DNA of 64,000 bases from Litorimonas sp963972195 (GCA_963972195.1 CAXATH010000001.1:248001-312000), one strand, 5' to 3'; positions 17,858 through 27,476 are shown, numbered from the stretch's first letter. Numbers and translations: made by a program. Notes: generated by a model from the sequence alone, not told the origin.

Positions 17858-20608
17858 TTAATATATGCCATCGTCAATAGTAACTGGCTCGGACTCTTCG
17901 GGAATTGAAAACGGATCATTTTCATCCGTTTCCGGCTGAGGCGCGGGCTGAAGAGGCTCTCCTGACTCGTCCTCGACGAATTCTCCTAGGGAGCCTTCTT
18001 CCCCGGGGGATATAACTCTTTCCTTTCTTTGTCCCTGCCTGTAATTCGTCAGCGTGTCAGACCCGCTACCAACCCGGATAGATGACGACAAACCGCCAAT
18101 TTTCGGGCCTGTTCCAGGCTTGAAAGCTTCCAGAATAAAGTTAGGTGCACCGATATAAGAGCTTTCTCCGGTGTCTCTGTTAACAGGCGAAAGCGTCACG
18201 CCTTCGGGAATACGAAATGGGACTGGAGACGTGCCTTCCAATGCGTCTTCCATGAAGTCTTTAAAGATAGGCACAGCGGCAGAGCTGCCCGTTTCATTTG
18301 CCATGGATTCAGGGTTATCCATCCCGACATAAACACCGACCACGAGATCCGGAGAGAAGCCCATAAACCAAGCATCCTTGGAATCATTGGTCGTTCCTGT
18401 TTTACCGCCTAGAGGGCGCCCCAGACTACGGACAGAGCCGCCTGTGCCGTTTTCAACCACGCCCTGCATCATATAAGTTACCTGGTAAGCTGTAACAGGA
18501 TCAATAATCTGCGGCCGCATATCCGGTAGTTTCGGCGGCGCTCCGCCCTCATATTCTTCCTGCTGGCAGGACGCGCACTGGACGTCACCGTGGACAAATA
18601 TTGTCTTTCCGGTCCCATCCTGAACGCGGTCCAAAATAGTCGGCGTAATCGCTTTGCCGCCATTTATCATTTCGGAATAGGCAGTGGCGAGCTCCAAGAG
18701 AGTTGTCTCTCCTGCGCCTAAGGCCCATGCCAACTCCGGCTGCGGGTTGTCATAAATTCCGAAACGCTTACTGATATCCATAATTGGCTGCATGCCGATG
18801 TCATTGGCGAGCCGGACGGTCATGGCATTCCGGGATTTCTCCAGACCCAAACGCAACGTGCTCAAACCATAAAATTTCCCGGCATTGTAATTTGAAGGCT
18901 TATAATAACGCTCACAAGCGCCGCGAGGCGATGACTGGCCAGTGGAGCCCGCGTCTCTATCTTCGCTGTTCTGGCGAAGTTCCAATCGTCCGGATTCGTT
19001 TTCTTGGCAATTCACATCATTTCGTTCAATGACGAAAGGCGCGTCCAGAACCTTGCTTGAAGGTGTGTAGCCGTTTTCCAGGGCGGCCGCATAGACAAAG
19101 GGTTTAAAAGCCGAACCCGGCTGACGGTTTGCCTGCGTCGCGCGGTTAAACTGACTTTGCTCAAAACTATAACCGCCAACCAAGGCCAGTACGCGCCCTG
19201 TATGCGGATCCATGGCAATCAAGCCGCCATTGACCTTGGGCACTTGGCGCAAATTATATTCATTTGTCTCCTCTTTGCGCTGAACTAAAATGATATCGCC
19301 CTTGGAAACGACCTCTGTAACGGATTGCGGCTTGGAGCCATATCGGCCGTTCGGGAGAGCTTTCCCTGCCCAGGCAATGTCCTTGAGGAACATTTGACCT
19401 CGTACGTCCGCCTCTGGCGTTTCCGCTACCTCTTGGACAGGCAGAGTTTCATCTCCGTCCACTTGGGGTTCATCAACTTCTGGGGGCGCAAATCCGAGTT
19501 CGGCTTTATTTTCATTCACGTCCAAGACCAACGCCACGCGCCAGTCTTCGATGTCTTTTGGGCCTTCATATTCTCTCAGGCGGGTTTCCCAATCATCTAA
19601 AATTTCCCAATTTGCCAAAGGGCCTCGATAGCCATGGCGGCGATCAAACCTCTCTAATCCGCGGCGGAGCGCACGGCGTCCATTGAGCTGCATAGACGTG
19701 TCCAGTGTCGTCCGGATGGATAAGCCCCCGGTATAAAGCTCGTCATAGCCATAAAGCTGTGAAATCTGTTTGCGTGCCTCTTCGACAAAATATTCCGCCG
19801 CCAAATACTCTTCACCTTCCAGCCGGTCCGTCAGAACAATATCGGTTGCCTTGGCAATTTCGCCTTCTTGTTCTGTCGCATAGCCATCTTCGACCATTCG
19901 GTTAATGACATAGGCCCGGCGGTTGAGCGCTCGTTCTTTTTTGACAGGGTCATAAATTTGATAGTTTGAGGGCGCTTTTGGCAGAACAGCCAGATAGGCC
20001 ATCTCAGCGACCGTCAGGTCTTTCATCGGTTTTCCAAAGTAATTGAGAGACGCCGCCGCCACGCCGTAAGCGCCCCGTCCGAAATATATGTCATTCAGAT
20101 AAAGCTCTAGGATTTGGTCCTTGGTCATGGCCTTTTCGATACGCCGGGCAATGACAACTTCGCGTATCTTTCGGTCAATATTTCGTTGGTTTCCGACTAA
20201 AAAGTTTTTCGCTACTTGCTGGGTCAGCGTAGAACCGCCCTCCAGGCGTCTGTCATTAAGAACATGACCGACATTTGCGAGCATTGCTCGCGCAAAACCC
20301 CGTTCGTCGAAACCGTCATGCGTATAAAAACGCTGGTCTTCAGCCGCCACGAAAGCATGCTGGAGCTGAAGCGGGACGCTCTCAATGGGCACAAAAACCC
20401 GCGCCTCTGTCCGAAACTCGCTGATAAGTTTTCCGTCACCTGCGTGAACTCGCGACATGACCGGTGGTTTGTATTCTTTTAGAACTTCCAATGTCGGCAA
20501 ATCTTTTGTGGCTTTCACCACATAGACAAACGCGAATACGCCCAGAGCGACCGCCAGACCGAAGCCTATGGCAAACAACCATTTCAAAATGCGGAGAAAT
20601 TTAGTCAT
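17858..20608 (-). CDS. mrcA: Bifunctional penicillin-binding protein 1A
   Basis: 916 residues. Class A PBP that polymerises and cross-links peptidoglycan at the inner membrane. Order: short cytoplasmic tail, membrane helix (about residues 8-30), GT51 glycosyltransferase with AAEDQRFYTHDGFDERG and EGGSTLTQQVAKN, an OB-like insertion (about 330-450), and the transpeptidase with Ser499 in the SxxK motif GSAFKPF, an SxN-type motif region and KTGTTNDSKDAWF. A disordered acidic Pro/Ser tail ends the protein. I start at ATG (MTKFLRILKW); the longer frame begins at TTG and adds 15 residues before the membrane helix. It lies between the amidase and prfB, so wall synthesis and a translation factor share a strand. 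Confidence 0.95.
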   Translation of the reverse strand: MTKFLRILKWLFAIGFGLAVALGVFAFVYVVKATKDLPTLEVLKEYKPPVMSRVHAGDGKLISEFRTEARVFVPIESVPLQLQHAFVAAEDQRFYTHDGFDERGFARAMLANVGHVLNDRRLEGGSTLTQQVAKNFLVGNQRNIDRKIREVVIARRIEKAMTKDQILELYLNDIYFGRGAYGVAAASLNYFGKPMKDLTVAEMAYLAVLPKAPSNYQIYDPVKKERALNRRAYVINRMVEDGYATEQEGEIAKATDIVLTDRLEGEEYLAAEYFVEEARKQISQLYGYDELYTGGLSIRTTLDTSMQLNGRRALRRGLERFDRRHGYRGPLANWEILDDWETRLREYEGPKDIEDWRVALVLDVNENKAELGFAPPEVDEPQVDGDETLPVQEVAETPEADVRGQMFLKDIAWAGKALPNGRYGSKPQSVTEVVSKGDIILVQRKEETNEYNLRQVPKVNGGLIAMDPHTGRVLALVGGYSFEQSQFNRATQANRQPGSAFKPFVYAAALENGYTPSSKVLDAPFVIERNDVNCQENESGRLELRQNSEDRDAGSTGQSSPRGACERYYKPSNYNAGKFYGLSTLRLGLEKSRNAMTVRLANDIGMQPIMDISKRFGIYDNPQPELAWALGAGETTLLELATAYSEMINGGKAITPTILDRVQDGTGKTIFVHGDVQCASCQQEEYEGGAPPKLPDMRPQIIDPVTAYQVTYMMQGVVENGTGGSVRSLGRPLGGKTGTTNDSKDAWFMGFSPDLVVGVYVGMDNPESMANETGSSAAVPIFKDFMEDALEGTSPVPFRIPEGVTLSPVNRDTGESSYIGAPNFILEAFKPGTGPKIGGLSSSIRVGSGSDTLTNYRQGQRKERVISPGEEGSLGEFVEDESGEPLQPAPQPETDENDPFSIPEESEPVTIDDGIY

Positions 20609-20751
20609 AAACAGCCAGTTACCCTTCGAATCAGCCTTTACTTTGATGACCAATTCTGTCGAATGTAAGACATTAATGTGAGAGATTGAAGGCGCAATTA
20701 TATTCTTCAGTCAGCCGCGCGGCTGGCGTTGCTATACTTTTCTTGGGGAAG

Positions 20752-21675
20752 CTACTGATTTTCTAAAAAGTACCGATCAATCGATGTCACGACGGATCGC
20801 ATCATCTTATCTCTATGGGACGACTTGAGGAGTAGAGTCTCATCCTGTGCATTGGAAAGAAAACCGAGCTCTAGCAAAACAGCTGGCACGTCTGGGGCTA
20901 AAAGGACAAAATATCCCGCCCGGCGGTGTGAATTTCCAACCAGATGGGTTGAGCCTGAAAGCTCCGAAAGCAAAATATCTGCGAATTGCTCGGACTGGCT
21001 TTCCGTTTTACGCTGGGCGAGATCTACCAGGATATCGCCGACCGGATCAGACTGTTTCGACAAATCGACATCCATGATCCAGTTCTGTGAATTACTAACG
21101 AGCGTCTTGGAACGCCCCCTGGCGCGATCCGCCAGTGTATAGACAGAGGCGCCGCGTGCGTTTTTGCTGCCCGCGCTATCTGCATGGATGGAAATGAACA
21201 AATCCGCTCCGCCTTCCCTGGCTAGTCTTAATCGCAAATCATGGTCGACATAGACATCCCTTTCCCGTGTCATCCTGACGTCATAGCGCCCGGTTTTTTC
21301 CAGCAACTCCTTGAGGGAAGCCGACGCTTTACTCGTGAGTATTTTTTCATAGGTGCCTTTTGTGCCAATAGCGCCGGGATCCCGGCCGCCATGTCCTGCA
21401 TCTATAAATATCACGGGTTTTCGACCGGCACCCCGGCTAACAATCGCCTTATTAAGGTGTGGCGCCAGACGAGGATAAGGCGTTGTAGACTTAAAGTACC
21501 GAGGCTCCGTTACGACGGGAGCCGGACGCGGAAGAGATGATTCCATAGCCGGATTAGATACCGTAGGTTTTACCCGCGGGGTTACATTTGGGCCCGCACA
21601 AGCCGAAAGTGGCAAGACCATTATGACGGCAGGAATCAGTCCCAAGGTAGCTAGAGCTTTTCGCAGGCGTTTCAT
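20752..21675 (-). CDS. N-acetylmuramoyl-L-alanine amidase (AmiC-type, Amidase_3)
   Basis: 307 residues. Zinc amidase that cuts the stem peptide from MurNAc, used in daughter-cell separation. The Amidase_3 domain covers about residues 90-305: IFIDAGHGGRDPGA (first zinc His), a glutamate in the KILTSKASAS region, ISIHADSA (second His) and the C-terminal VLLELGFLSNAQDE with the catalytic Glu. The N-terminus (MKRLRKALATLGLIPAVIM, then LPLSAC) carries a lipobox, so it is probably a lipoprotein rather than the soluble Tat-exported form of E. coli. An AMIN domain is not evident. It is 143 bp upstream of mrcA on the same strand. Confidence 0.92.
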   Translation of the reverse strand: MKRLRKALATLGLIPAVIMVLPLSACAGPNVTPRVKPTVSNPAMESSLPRPAPVVTEPRYFKSTTPYPRLAPHLNKAIVSRGAGRKPVIFIDAGHGGRDPGAIGTKGTYEKILTSKASASLKELLEKTGRYDVRMTRERDVYVDHDLRLRLAREGGADLFISIHADSAGSKNARGASVYTLADRARGRSKTLVSNSQNWIMDVDLSKQSDPVGDILVDLAQRKTESQSEQFADILLSELSGSTHLVGNSHRRAGYFVLLAPDVPAVLLELGFLSNAQDETLLLKSSHRDKMMRSVVTSIDRYFLENQ

Positions 21676-22105
21676 AACGTCTTTCTTACGGAGTAGGATG
21701 AATAAACTCTTACATCTTCTGTTTAATCCGTCAGTTTAAACATCGGTAAAGTAATGTTCACCGTCATGAACATGAAATAGGCTTTGCAAACAGTTTTAAT
21801 ATGGGGCAAAGATAGAGTCAGATAAGAACGGCACCGACACATTCGTCGCAAGGTGCGGACCCCTTTTTTGGCCCTCCCCCTGTCCCTATCTTGTCCACGC
21901 AGGCAGCATATATTGTGCGGATTGTCTGCTACACAGAGAGTTTTGATGCACGCAGGTAAGTTCAATATGACGCAGTCCCGGCCCGATGACCCGAAAGGTC
22001 AGGCAGGAATGTCTTTGCGCGCTTTTTCACCCTATTCCTTTAATCATTTGCAGCCCCTCTTGCCGCCTGAAAGGCCCATAAGAGCGAGGCGCAACGGAGT
22101 TTTCC
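21676..22105 (+). other. 430-bp intergenic region, divergent promoters of the amidase gene and long rne leader
   Basis: No convincing protein-coding frame was found; short open frames here overlap rne out of phase and have no ribosome site. The stretch next to rne has a small stem (GACC-CGAAA-GGTC near 21988) and a purine-rich site GGAG six bases before the rne ATG. In other proteobacteria rne is autoregulated through a long 5' leader, so a similar role here is plausible. I could not identify a confident -35/-10 pair. Confidence 0.4.
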
Positions 22106-25100
22106 ATGTCAAAGAAAATGTTAATCGACGCCTCCCACCCGGAAGAAACGCGCGTCGTCATTGTCGATCACAACCGCGTTGAGGAGCTCGATTTTGAGAG
22201 CCGCAACAAGCGTCAGCTGCGCGGTAATGTCTATCTCGCTCGCGTCACGCGAGTAGAGCCCTCCCTTCAGGCCGCCTTTATTGAATATGGCGGGAATCGT
22301 CACGGTTTCCTCGCTTTTTCTGAAATCCATCCTGACTATTACCAAATTCCCTATGAGGACCGCATGGCGATTCTCGAAGAGGAAGAAGAGCATAGTTCCA
22401 ATGACGACGACGCCGAAATAGACAATGGCGATACAGCCGAAGTCGATCGCGACGAAAATGTCGATCCGGACGCGCATGACGCTGCCGATGAAAATGATGC
22501 TGAAGTCGCGGACGAGCAAGCCAAAGTGGCAAGCACTCGCCGCAAGCGTATTTCCCGCCGCCGGTATAAAATCCAGGAAGTCATAAAGCGCGGCCAGATT
22601 ATTCTGGTCCAAGCCGTCAAAGAAGAGCGCGGGAATAAAGGCGCGGCCATGACAACTTATCTGTCGCTGGCTGGACGTTACTGCGTTCTTATGCCCAACA
22701 CCCCGCGTGGCGGCGGTATTTCCCGCAAGATCGCAAATGGCTCTGACCGCAAACGCCTCAAATCTGTCATGGGGGAATTGGATGTTCCTCAAGGTATGGG
22801 AGTCATCGTCAGAACCGCCGGGGCGAAACGCACAAAAGCCGAGATCAAGCGCGACTACGAGTATTTATCCCGCCTTTGGGGTGATATTCGTGAGACGACC
22901 CTGAAATCCATAGCTCCAGCCCTCATCCATGAAGAAGGCAATCTGGTTAAACGCTCTATTCGTGATCTTTATAACAAAGACATAGACGAAGTCCTTGTCG
23001 AAGGCGAGGAAGCTTATAAAACGGCCAAAGCGTTCATAAAAATGCTTATGCCGAGCCATGCGAAATTCGTGAAGCAATATAAAGAGGATATCCCCCTCTT
23101 CCTTCGGTATAATGCGGAAAGTCAGATTGAAAACAGTCTGTCCCCCCTTGTGCAGCTAAAGTCAGGCGGATATCTCGTCATTCACCCCACTGAAGCCCTT
23201 GTCTCGGTTGACGTCAACTCGGGCCGCTCCACAAAAGAGCGCAATGTTGAACGCACAGCACTCAAGACTAATCTGGAAGCAGCGGAAGAAGTCGCACGTC
23301 AGATGCGTCTTCGGGATTTGGCCGGCCTTATTGTCATCGACTTTATCGATATGGACGAAAATAAGAATAATCGATCTGTCGAACGCAAGATGAAGGACTC
23401 CCTGGCGCAAGACCGCGCTCGCATCCAGACCAGCCGTATTTCGCAATTCGGCCTGATGGAAATTTCCCGTCAACGCCGTCGTCGTAGTCTTCTGGAAGGC
23501 TCTACAACGCCTTGCCCGCATTGCGCAGGCGTTGGCCGAAAGCGGACAGTGGAAAGTAGTGCCTTGGCCGCCATTCGCGCCGTGGAAGAAACTGCGGCAC
23601 GCGGCGAAGCGCAGCGCATTCGCCTGAAAGTCTCTCCCGATGTCGCCTTTTACCTCGTAAATGAAAAACGCGATCTTTTGACTCAGGTTGATCAGGATAT
23701 GGGAGTCTTCACAGAAGTTCTCGCTGATGATGAGCTTATCCGTCCACATTATGAAATTGAAGTCCTCGAGAAAAAGAGCCGGAAAGGCCCTGATCCACTC
23801 GACGAAATCGAAAAAGAGTTCAGGCAGCAACGTCAGAAGTCGCAAAATGCGCCGAAAAAGCAGTCTGCAAAATCAAAAGATACCGATGACTCTGATGAAG
23901 ATGAGGATTCTGACGAAGAGTCCAAGAGCAAAGACGAGTCCTCTGATAACTCAGACGAGAAACGCTCAGGGCGCCGACGGAGCCGTCGCGGGCGTCGCGG
24001 CGGACGGGGTCGTTCACGATCGCGGGATGAGAATCAGAAAGAGGACAGCTCTAACGAAAGCGCTTCAGACTCATCCAAAGACAAAAAATCTGAATCAGAT
24101 AAGTCTGACAAGGATACGTCTGGGGAAACACCTGATGGCTTGGAGGTTATTGATCCAAAATCAGAGAGTGAGAGCAAGCCTAAGTCGCGCCGACGCCGTG
24201 CGACCCGTAAAGCGCCAACCCGGAAATCCGCAGACGAGGAATCCAAGTCAGATACAGCTGACCAAAGCGCCTCATGGGACAAAAGCTCTGAGGGCACAGA
24301 CGCTAAAGATCCGTCCAAAGACGGAGCAAAGGCCAAATCTCGATCCAGCCGTCGTCGTAAAGCGCCTTCAAAAGGCTCATCTACGCAAGCCAAGTCCGAA
24401 GCTTCCCCTGATTCAAACAATAATTCGGATTCTACCGAAGAGTCTGATCTGAAACAGGAAAAGAAGAGCGCGAAAAAGCCAAGCTCAGCCGCTAGCGGCA
24501 GACGCCGGGCGGCGCCGCCCCGTAAACCCAAACCGGAAGACGCGGTCAAAACGCCGGCAAAAGCGAAGCGGAGCCGTAAGGCCCCCGCCAAAAAGGACGA
24601 AGACGCTGTTTCAGAAGCGAAAGCCAAGCCAGCTCGTAAACGCAAAGCGCCCGCGAAAAAGACGGAGTCTTCTGCGAAAGAAGACTCTTCATCAAAATCC
24701 GAGCCGTCTAAATCCAGTTCACGGCGCCGCGCGGCCCCAAAAAAAGAAGCCTCAAAAATAGCAGAGACTTCCTCTGATGAAACGGCTGATAAAAAGGCAA
24801 GCCCTAAGAAAGCGTCTGCCAAAAAGGCGCCGGCTAAGAAGCGCGCGCCGTCAAAAAACGCCTCAAAAGCTAAGCCTGAAGAGACTTCTACGGTCGAATC
24901 AAAGCCGAGCAGACGACGCGCAGCTCCGAAGAAAAGTGCCGAGTCGACGAGCAAAAGCTCCCGGACACGCAAGGCCCCCTCAAAGAAGGCGGCAACGGCG
25001 ACAGCAGACTCTAAATCCGAACCTGAGCCTGTGCGTCCGAATTCTGATGAGAGCTCAGTTGCAGAGACGAGCTCGGTGAAAGACTCTGCAAAACCGGATA

Positions 25101-25147
25101 GTTCCGGCAAGAAAAAGAAGCGTGGGTGGTTCGGCCTGAAACGCTAA
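22106..25147 (+). CDS. rne: Ribonuclease E with acidic S1 insertion and long basic tail
   Basis: 1013 residues. Endonuclease that starts mRNA decay and processes stable RNA. The catalytic half includes an S1 domain split by a Glu/Asp-rich insertion (about residues 90-145), Mg ligands D369 (VDVNSGR) and D412 (IDFIDMDEN) with the same 43-residue spacing as E. coli D303/D346, and the Zn-link C470-x2-C473 (CPHC). From about residue 565 the protein is disordered, alternating Ser/Asp/Glu-rich acid patches with about nine copies of a basic motif RRRxAPxK. The last residues, GKKKKRGWFGLKR, match the GW-aromatic tail by which Caulobacter RNase E binds polynucleotide phosphorylase, so it probably scaffolds a degradosome. 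Confidence 0.96.
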   Translation: MSKKMLIDASHPEETRVVIVDHNRVEELDFESRNKRQLRGNVYLARVTRVEPSLQAAFIEYGGNRHGFLAFSEIHPDYYQIPYEDRMAILEEEEEHSSNDDDAEIDNGDTAEVDRDENVDPDAHDAADENDAEVADEQAKVASTRRKRISRRRYKIQEVIKRGQIILVQAVKEERGNKGAAMTTYLSLAGRYCVLMPNTPRGGGISRKIANGSDRKRLKSVMGELDVPQGMGVIVRTAGAKRTKAEIKRDYEYLSRLWGDIRETTLKSIAPALIHEEGNLVKRSIRDLYNKDIDEVLVEGEEAYKTAKAFIKMLMPSHAKFVKQYKEDIPLFLRYNAESQIENSLSPLVQLKSGGYLVIHPTEALVSVDVNSGRSTKERNVERTALKTNLEAAEEVARQMRLRDLAGLIVIDFIDMDENKNNRSVERKMKDSLAQDRARIQTSRISQFGLMEISRQRRRRSLLEGSTTPCPHCAGVGRKRTVESSALAAIRAVEETAARGEAQRIRLKVSPDVAFYLVNEKRDLLTQVDQDMGVFTEVLADDELIRPHYEIEVLEKKSRKGPDPLDEIEKEFRQQRQKSQNAPKKQSAKSKDTDDSDEDEDSDEESKSKDESSDNSDEKRSGRRRSRRGRRGGRGRSRSRDENQKEDSSNESASDSSKDKKSESDKSDKDTSGETPDGLEVIDPKSESESKPKSRRRRATRKAPTRKSADEESKSDTADQSASWDKSSEGTDAKDPSKDGAKAKSRSSRRRKAPSKGSSTQAKSEASPDSNNNSDSTEESDLKQEKKSAKKPSSAASGRRRAAPPRKPKPEDAVKTPAKAKRSRKAPAKKDEDAVSEAKAKPARKRKAPAKKTESSAKEDSSSKSEPSKSSSRRRAAPKKEASKIAETSSDETADKKASPKKASAKKAPAKKRAPSKNASKAKPEETSTVESKPSRRRAAPKKSAESTSKSSRTRKAPSKKAATATADSKSEPEPVRPNSDESSVAETSSVKDSAKPDSSGKKKKRGWFGLKR

Positions 25148-25184
25148 ATTTCTGGTGATCGCAGAGTAAGGCGGTCACTGCTTT

Positions 25185-25242
25185 GTTACGCCTGCGTAAC
25201 TTGACGGAGTCACGAGGCTTTGAAAAACTCCGCTTGTGACTC
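25185..25242 (+). promoter_or_regulatory. Two hairpins between rne and the M48 protease gene
   Basis: GTTACG-CCTG-CGTAAC (25185-25200) is followed at once by a larger stem GAGTCAC ... GTGACTC (25207-25242), which ends four bases before the probable ribosome site AAAGGA of the next gene. The first could terminate rne transcripts, though no T-tract follows. The second could fold over the start region and modulate translation of the GTG-started protease gene. Both readings are inference. Confidence 0.4.
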
Positions 25243-25254
25243 AAAGGAAAATGT

Positions 25255-26688
25255 GTGGCTCTTAAACACTTCATACGCGGATTAAAAATCAGCGCTCTGG
25301 CGTTGAGTTGTGCGGTTCTGCCGTTAACTCAGGCTCAGGCCCAGTCCTTGCTGCGCGATACCGAAATCGAAGAAACTTTAAGTGAATTTACCGATCCTCT
25401 ATTGCGCGTCGCCGGATTGTCGCCCTCTTCTGTCGATCTTTATCTCGTCAATGATCCTTCACTGAACGCCTTTGTGACACGAGGCCAGAATATCTTCTTG
25501 CATAGCGGTCTCATCCTGGAAGCCGAGAACCCCAATCAGCTGAAGGGCGTTATCGCCCATGAAACGGGCCATATTGTCGGAGGGCATATTGTGCGGTCCG
25601 ATTACGGTCAGCGAAGTGCTTATGGCTCCATGCTGGTCGCCGCCGGATTGGGACTGGCTGCCATTTTGGCGGGCGAAACTTCCGCTGGCGCGCTCATTCT
25701 TGGCGGGTCGTCGCAATTCGGGACACTAGAAATTCTCTCTTATTCCAGAGTAAACGAATCCACCGCGGATCAATATGCCGCGAATTTCATGGAGGCCACT
25801 GGACAGTCCGGTAAAGGCCTCATTGAGTTTTTTGAAAAATTCCGCGCTCAGGAAGTGCTTTCACAGGCGCGCCGCTATCCTTATTTCCGGGGTCACCCTC
25901 TGTCGTCCGACCGGATTGACGCCCTGCGGGAGCGGGTTGAGGAAAGCGAATACACAGATATTCAGGACTCGTCACAAGAGCAGCATGAAATGGATATGAT
26001 GAAGGCAAAGCTTAGAGGCTTTCTGGAAGGCCCGCAGCTAGTTTTCTCCCGCTATCCGCTCTCAGATAAAAGTCAGTATGCGCGTTATGCCCGGTCTGTG
26101 GCTTTCTTCCGGTCTGCAAGTTTGAACAATGCTATCAAAGAAATTGATTCCCTGATTGAAGAAGAACCAGACAATCCGTATTTCTACGAGTTGAAAGCCC
26201 AAATCCTCTATGAAAGCGGACAGAGAGAAGATGCGCTTCCCCCGGCCAGAAAAGCGCTGGAGCTGAAACCAGGCGCGCCTCTTTTAGAGATTGCCCTGGC
26301 GCAATCACTTATCGAAACCCGGGAAGATGCACAGGTTGAAGAAGCCATCACTCTTTTGAAGGCGTCCCTGCAAACGGAAAAAGATAACAGTCAGGCATGG
26401 TACCTTATGTCCCTGGCCTATGCTCAGCAGGGTGATGACGCGCTCGCGAAATATGCTAGCGCCGAACGTTTTTACGCCATTGGCGATATTCAGCGGGCAC
26501 GCTCTTTTGCGAAACGGGCGCAGGAAGATCTTCCTCGCAACGAACCGCAATGGCGGCGCGCCTCAGATATCGTCGTTGTCTCAGATGCTCAGCTTGCACG
26601 CGATGGAGACCGTCGGGGAAGAAAACCTTTTACTCTGAGCATTTCACAATCTGGTGATAACAGCAGATATCCGTCTCTGACCCAGTAA
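25255..26688 (+). CDS. M48-family metalloprotease with C-terminal TPR (BepA-like)
   Basis: 477 residues from a GTG start preceded by AAAGGA. A signal peptide (MALKHFIRGLKISALALS ... AQAQS) exports it to the periplasm. The M48 domain has HETGH as zinc motif, a nearby membrane-like Gly/Ala/Leu-rich hairpin typical of the family, and a downstream Glu in NESTADQYAANF. From about residue 265, helical TPR repeats follow (for example IDSLIEEEPDNPYFYELKAQ). This matches BepA/YfgC, which checks outer-membrane protein assembly at the BAM complex. It stands between rne and the DsbA-like gene, all on the same strand, and the pair with DsbA suits envelope protein quality control. Confidence 0.92.
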   Translation: MALKHFIRGLKISALALSCAVLPLTQAQAQSLLRDTEIEETLSEFTDPLLRVAGLSPSSVDLYLVNDPSLNAFVTRGQNIFLHSGLILEAENPNQLKGVIAHETGHIVGGHIVRSDYGQRSAYGSMLVAAGLGLAAILAGETSAGALILGGSSQFGTLEILSYSRVNESTADQYAANFMEATGQSGKGLIEFFEKFRAQEVLSQARRYPYFRGHPLSSDRIDALRERVEESEYTDIQDSSQEQHEMDMMKAKLRGFLEGPQLVFSRYPLSDKSQYARYARSVAFFRSASLNNAIKEIDSLIEEEPDNPYFYELKAQILYESGQREDALPPARKALELKPGAPLLEIALAQSLIETREDAQVEEAITLLKASLQTEKDNSQAWYLMSLAYAQQGDDALAKYASAERFYAIGDIQRARSFAKRAQEDLPRNEPQWRRASDIVVVSDAQLARDGDRRGRKPFTLSISQSGDNSRYPSLTQ

Positions 26689-26750
26689 ATTCTCAAGATT
26701 TTTTAAGATCGGCCTGATATAGCGGCCAAAATGACAATAGGTGTATTTTC

Positions 26751-27476
26751 ATGAAACGATTTCTTATCGCCGTTTCGGCAACGGCCATGGCAATTTCTTT
26801 CAATGCCTGCGCGGAAGCGAAGCAAGGGCCGGATGTAAAAGAGGCCGATGTTGAACGGATCATCAAAAGTTACCTGATGGAAAATCCGGAAATCATCCGT
26901 GACGCCTTGATCGAATTGGAACTGCGGCAGGACCGCGAAGCTATCGAAGCCGTCTCTTCTCAGATCTTCAATGACCCCCGTGATGTCAGCATCGGTCCGA
27001 AAGATGCCAAGGTCACAGTTGTCGAATTTTTCGACTATAATTGCGGCTTCTGTAAAAGCTCAACTCAGTGGGTTGAAGACTTGATGGAAGAACATCCTGA
27101 CGACGTGCGTATCGTGTTTAAGGAACTTCCAATTTTGGACAGTCGTTCCAATACATCGCGTTACGCCGCCAAGGCCGCCCTCGCCGCGGCGCGCCAAGGA
27201 AAATACACCGAGGTCCATTTCGATCTTATGAACGAGCGCAGCCTCACCAAGGACCGCATTCGCCAAATCATCGAAGACACAGGCGCCGACATGGATACGT
27301 TCGACGCTGACATGAAAGACGTCGCTCTGGATCGCCATATCGAGGACACGCTGCTGCTCTCCAACCGCATCCCGTCTTTGACAGGCACGCCGTTTTTCTT
27401 GGTCAATAAAGATTTTGTCTCCGGCGCGAACACGCGGCGTTTGGACGAACTTTTGGCCAATGCGTTAGAAAGCTAA
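26751..27476 (+). CDS. DsbA-family thiol:disulfide oxidoreductase
   Basis: 241 residues. A secreted thioredoxin-fold protein that handles disulfides in the periplasm. Signal sequence MKRFLIAVSATAMAISFNAC includes a possible lipobox (FNAC). An N-terminal helical segment (about 30-75) resembles the oligomerisation stalk of ScsC/BcfH-type proteins rather than classical DsbA. The redox centre is CGFC in FDYNCGFCKSS, and the cis-proline loop is TGTPFFLV. The stalk suggests isomerase-like activity, but this is inference from layout. It follows the BepA-like gene by 62 bp and could be expressed with it. Confidence 0.9.
   Translation: MKRFLIAVSATAMAISFNACAEAKQGPDVKEADVERIIKSYLMENPEIIRDALIELELRQDREAIEAVSSQIFNDPRDVSIGPKDAKVTVVEFFDYNCGFCKSSTQWVEDLMEEHPDDVRIVFKELPILDSRSNTSRYAAKAALAAARQGKYTEVHFDLMNERSLTKDRIRQIIEDTGADMDTFDADMKDVALDRHIEDTLLLSNRIPSLTGTPFFLVNKDFVSGANTRRLDELLANALES

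Noticed and set aside
21853..22182. Upstream small gene in the rne leader
   Set aside because: It runs into rne in another frame, has Pro/Arg-biased random composition and no ribosome site.
24187..24995. Tandem DNA repeat or CRISPR in the rne tail
   Set aside because: The repeats are at protein level only; DNA copies differ in codons and spacing, with no constant repeat and spacer.
24034..25110. 358-codon frame antisense to the rne tail
   Set aside because: It mirrors the Ser/Lys/Ala repeats as Leu/Phe/Ala low complexity; the sense reading ends in a conserved GW-aromatic motif.
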